From the NCBI GenBank assembly GCA_016125075.1, contig WGMO01000002.1, positions 1 through 64,000 of the forward strand: a stretch of 64,000 nucleotides of DNA, written 5' to 3'. The position numbers and the translations under genes are program-made. The notes beneath the pieces were generated by a model. That model was not told where the DNA came from. It ran no database searches and was given only the letters and a program-made list of their open reading frames with translations. The DNA is from Terrimonas sp. (lineage in GTDB: Bacteria; Bacteroidota; Bacteroidia; Chitinophagales; Chitinophagaceae). Of this stretch, positions 62,543 through 64,000 are shown piece after piece (positions within the stretch are counted from its first letter, which is position 1; each line of letters begins with the position of its first letter).

Positions 62543-63517
62543 ATGATGAAATTAATAGTAAGCTGCTTTATTTTTTTAGGATGTTTAATGATGTCCTGTA
62601 CAGGCTTAAAAAAGTCGCAGGTACAGGCGGTGCAGAGCTTTGCGATGGCCACAAAGGGAATTTCAAGGGTTCCCTCTGATATTTATTTCAGGATCTACCA
62701 GTTGAAATCCGAATCACAGACCCTGCAGCTGAATACCCTGCTTTCCACTAACGATTCGGTAAAAGAAAGTATACAGCTCCTCAAAAATGATTATGCTGAA
62801 AAAATCGCTTTTTTTAATATAGCGGAAGCGTATTCCACCTCTTACCAGATCGTGGAGGAGTATGCCTCCCTGGTTTTATGCCTGCTTGATGAGTCCTACC
62901 TTCACGAGTTTGAGAAAAGTAAAACCACCTGGCAAAGCAGTTTCACCGGGCTGGTAAGAAAATATAATAGTGTTGCCGTCAGAAAGATCCCGCCATCTGT
63001 AGGGAGCCTGGTTGCATCGATCGTCCAGGAAATCGGCAGCATGCGCATTCGGCAATTGCAAAAAAAGTATTTAAAAAAAGCCCTCTATGCCGCACAGAGC
63101 CCATTTGAAAGTATCTGTGATGATTTTATTTTACTGGACTCGCTTAAGCTTAAAAGCGAATTGAGCAACCTGCCCGATTACCTGGATAATAATTATGCAA
63201 ATTTCCTGGAAAACGTCAGGGCCTATGAAAGAGAGGGAAATAACCCTTATTATTATTATAAGGAATACACCCCTATTTATGCAGGGTGGTTGTCTCAGAT
63301 CAATGAATTATCAATCCTAACAGCAGGAACCGTAAAGGCTTTCAGGAGCCTGCGGAATGCATACAGCCAAATGCTGGCCTATGTGGATGCTTATAAACCG
63401 TCGGATATTCCAACAGCGCTGACGATAATGGAAAACGACTACAACGACCTCGTGATGATCTATTCCAGGTTTCAGTATCAACGGGAAAAACTGAGTGCAG
63501 CCGGGTTAATTAAATAG
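62543..63517 (+). CDS. Lipoprotein of unknown function, helical
   Basis: A 324-residue lipoprotein (signal MMKLIVSCFIFLGCLMMSC, then TGLKKSQVQ). The mature protein is strongly alpha-helical with coiled-coil-like stretches (residues 60-110 and 165-310) and few hydrophobic segments. No known domain is recognised. It is followed after 7 bp by a second lipoprotein gene, so the two probably work together in the envelope. Confidence 0.65.
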   Translation: MMKLIVSCFIFLGCLMMSCTGLKKSQVQAVQSFAMATKGISRVPSDIYFRIYQLKSESQTLQLNTLLSTNDSVKESIQLLKNDYAEKIAFFNIAEAYSTSYQIVEEYASLVLCLLDESYLHEFEKSKTTWQSSFTGLVRKYNSVAVRKIPPSVGSLVASIVQEIGSMRIRQLQKKYLKKALYAAQSPFESICDDFILLDSLKLKSELSNLPDYLDNNYANFLENVRAYEREGNNPYYYYKEYTPIYAGWLSQINELSILTAGTVKAFRSLRNAYSQMLAYVDAYKPSDIPTALTIMENDYNDLVMIYSRFQYQREKLSAAGLIK

Positions 63518-63524
63518 TAATAAG

Positions 63525-64000
63525 ATGAAAAAAATATTAATCAGCAGCCTTTTTATTACTATCCTTTCCTGTAACAACCGGGCGGATAATAAGCCCAGTA
63601 TTTCCGACGACCTGCCTGTTCCGGATTCGGTCAGCAGCAACCGGCCTCCATTTATTCAACCCAATACCAACGCCTTTAATAATAGACCGGATATTAATGA
63701 AGAAAGGGAAAAAGAAAGACGTGCGATCCTGTACATGAGTATCGACTCCACTTATTTTGCCATCAATGCCATCGAAGACATAAAAAATGATTTAGTGCAG
63801 GTTTCTTCCATTAACCTGTCCGTTCCGGAGCGCAACCTTAAATCCAAGGCACTCCTTAAAATGAATATCATTCAAAACAGCCTGGCGCGGCAGGTCGACT
63901 CCACACTCCTGGTGAACCTGAAAAAACACAGTAACGAACTGGCCGGCATCAATAAATCCATTACCGGCGATATCGTTCATTTAAAGAACCTTTCCCTGCA
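63525..64000 (+). CDS. Lipoprotein of unknown function, cut by the window edge
   Basis: The ATG at 63525 opens a frame that stays open to the last base (158 complete codons). It encodes MKKILISSLFITILSCNN, a lipoprotein signal with lipobox LSC, then a Ser/Pro/Asn-rich linker and a helical region with INEEREKERRAIL and IDSTYFAINAIEDIK. It has no recognised domain. It begins 7 bp after the preceding lipoprotein, on which it appears to depend for transcription. Confidence 0.65.
   Translation, partial: MKKILISSLFITILSCNNRADNKPSISDDLPVPDSVSSNRPPFIQPNTNAFNNRPDINEEREKERRAILYMSIDSTYFAINAIEDIKNDLVQVSSINLSVPERNLKSKALLKMNIIQNSLARQVDSTLLVNLKKHSNELAGINKSITGDIVHLKNLSL

Noticed and set aside
1-64000. CRISPR arrays, tRNA or rRNA genes, insertion sequences
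   Set aside because: No regularly spaced repeats, no cloverleaf-like or rRNA-like sequence and no transposase or terminal inverted repeats were recognised by reading; a covariance-model and IS search would settle it.

Overview
The window reads as a chromosomal segment of a Gram-negative Bacteroidota bacterium, most likely of the order Chitinophagales (Chitinophagaceae). The basis is the mix of Bacteroidota-typical families (DUF6089 outer-membrane protein, DUF2480, DUF4407, Omp28-type thioredoxin lipoprotein, S46 and S9B dipeptidyl peptidases, MG2/TonB-plug protein), many lipoproteins with an xxxC lipobox, kdsB (LPS Kdo activation), and -7 promoter elements of the TAnnTTTG type, some placed so close to the start codon that the mRNA would be leaderless. 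Start codons TTG and GTG are used repeatedly. I saw no rRNA, tRNA, CRISPR array, insertion sequence, prophage or obvious pseudogene; gene density is high and intergenic gaps are short, with one exception at 60.8-61.4 kb.

Layout. 0.1-5.1 kb: steroid-reductase-like membrane protein, NAD-dependent epimerase, GDSL lipoprotein hydrolase, PI-PLC-like secreted protein, DoxX-like protein and a class I terpenoid-synthase-fold protein. 5.1-15.4 kb: MG2/TonB-plug surface protein, UvrD/PcrA helicase, nucleoside deaminase, secreted unknown, ArsC-like protein, DUF6089 barrel, ECF sigma factor with an overlapping membrane partner, Nfu iron-sulfur carrier, YegP-like protein. 15.5-20.4 kb: a leftward run of a saccharopine-dehydrogenase-like enzyme, cupin, SnoaL-like protein, F420/NADP-oxidoreductase-like protein, DUF481 barrel and a secreted DJ-1/alpha-beta-hydrolase fusion. 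Divergent from this, 20.5-23.9 kb is a tightly overlapped operon: HxlR regulator, M23-like lipoprotein, PnuC, Tag glycosylase, PAP2 phosphatase and a NadR-type ribosylnicotinamide kinase, the last and PnuC forming a nicotinamide riboside salvage pair. 23.9-28.4 kb runs leftward: GT2 glycosyltransferase, GH3 acyl-amido synthetase, LysE exporter, unknown, MtgA transglycosylase.

28.5-39.5 kb: aldo/keto reductase, an inositol-phosphatase/ThiL/S41-protease operon behind a textbook Bacteroidota promoter, Omp28-like lipoprotein, NagA, small lipoprotein, omega-amidase-type nitrilase, DUF1080 protein and dipeptidyl peptidase IV. 39.5-45.2 kb: a leftward operon of a YbjN-like protein, an intracellular trypsin-fold protease with zinc ribbon and recX, divergent from dnaN, followed by a DUF2007 protein and a sterol-desaturase-family hydroxylase. 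45.2-51.6 kb: kdsB, secreted unknown, sugar MFS transporter plus GH32 fructan hydrolase, rhomboid protease, YXWGXW protein. 51.6-55.7 kb: CorA, DinB-like, DUF1003, isoprenylcysteine-methyltransferase-family and DUF4407 membrane proteins. 55.7-60.8 kb runs leftward: DUF2480, PpiD-like chaperone, S46 peptidase with the acidic-specificity (DPP11) Arg signature. 61.4-64 kb runs rightward: nadA and two lipoproteins, the last cut by the window edge.

The most striking non-coding feature is the 603-bp gap at 60796-61398. It holds three exact TTATNCACA DnaA boxes and four one-mismatch boxes, followed by a very A+T-rich stretch, with the adjacent genes transcribed away on both sides. It is a good candidate for the chromosomal replication origin, although dnaA itself is not in view and dnaN lies 17 kb away.
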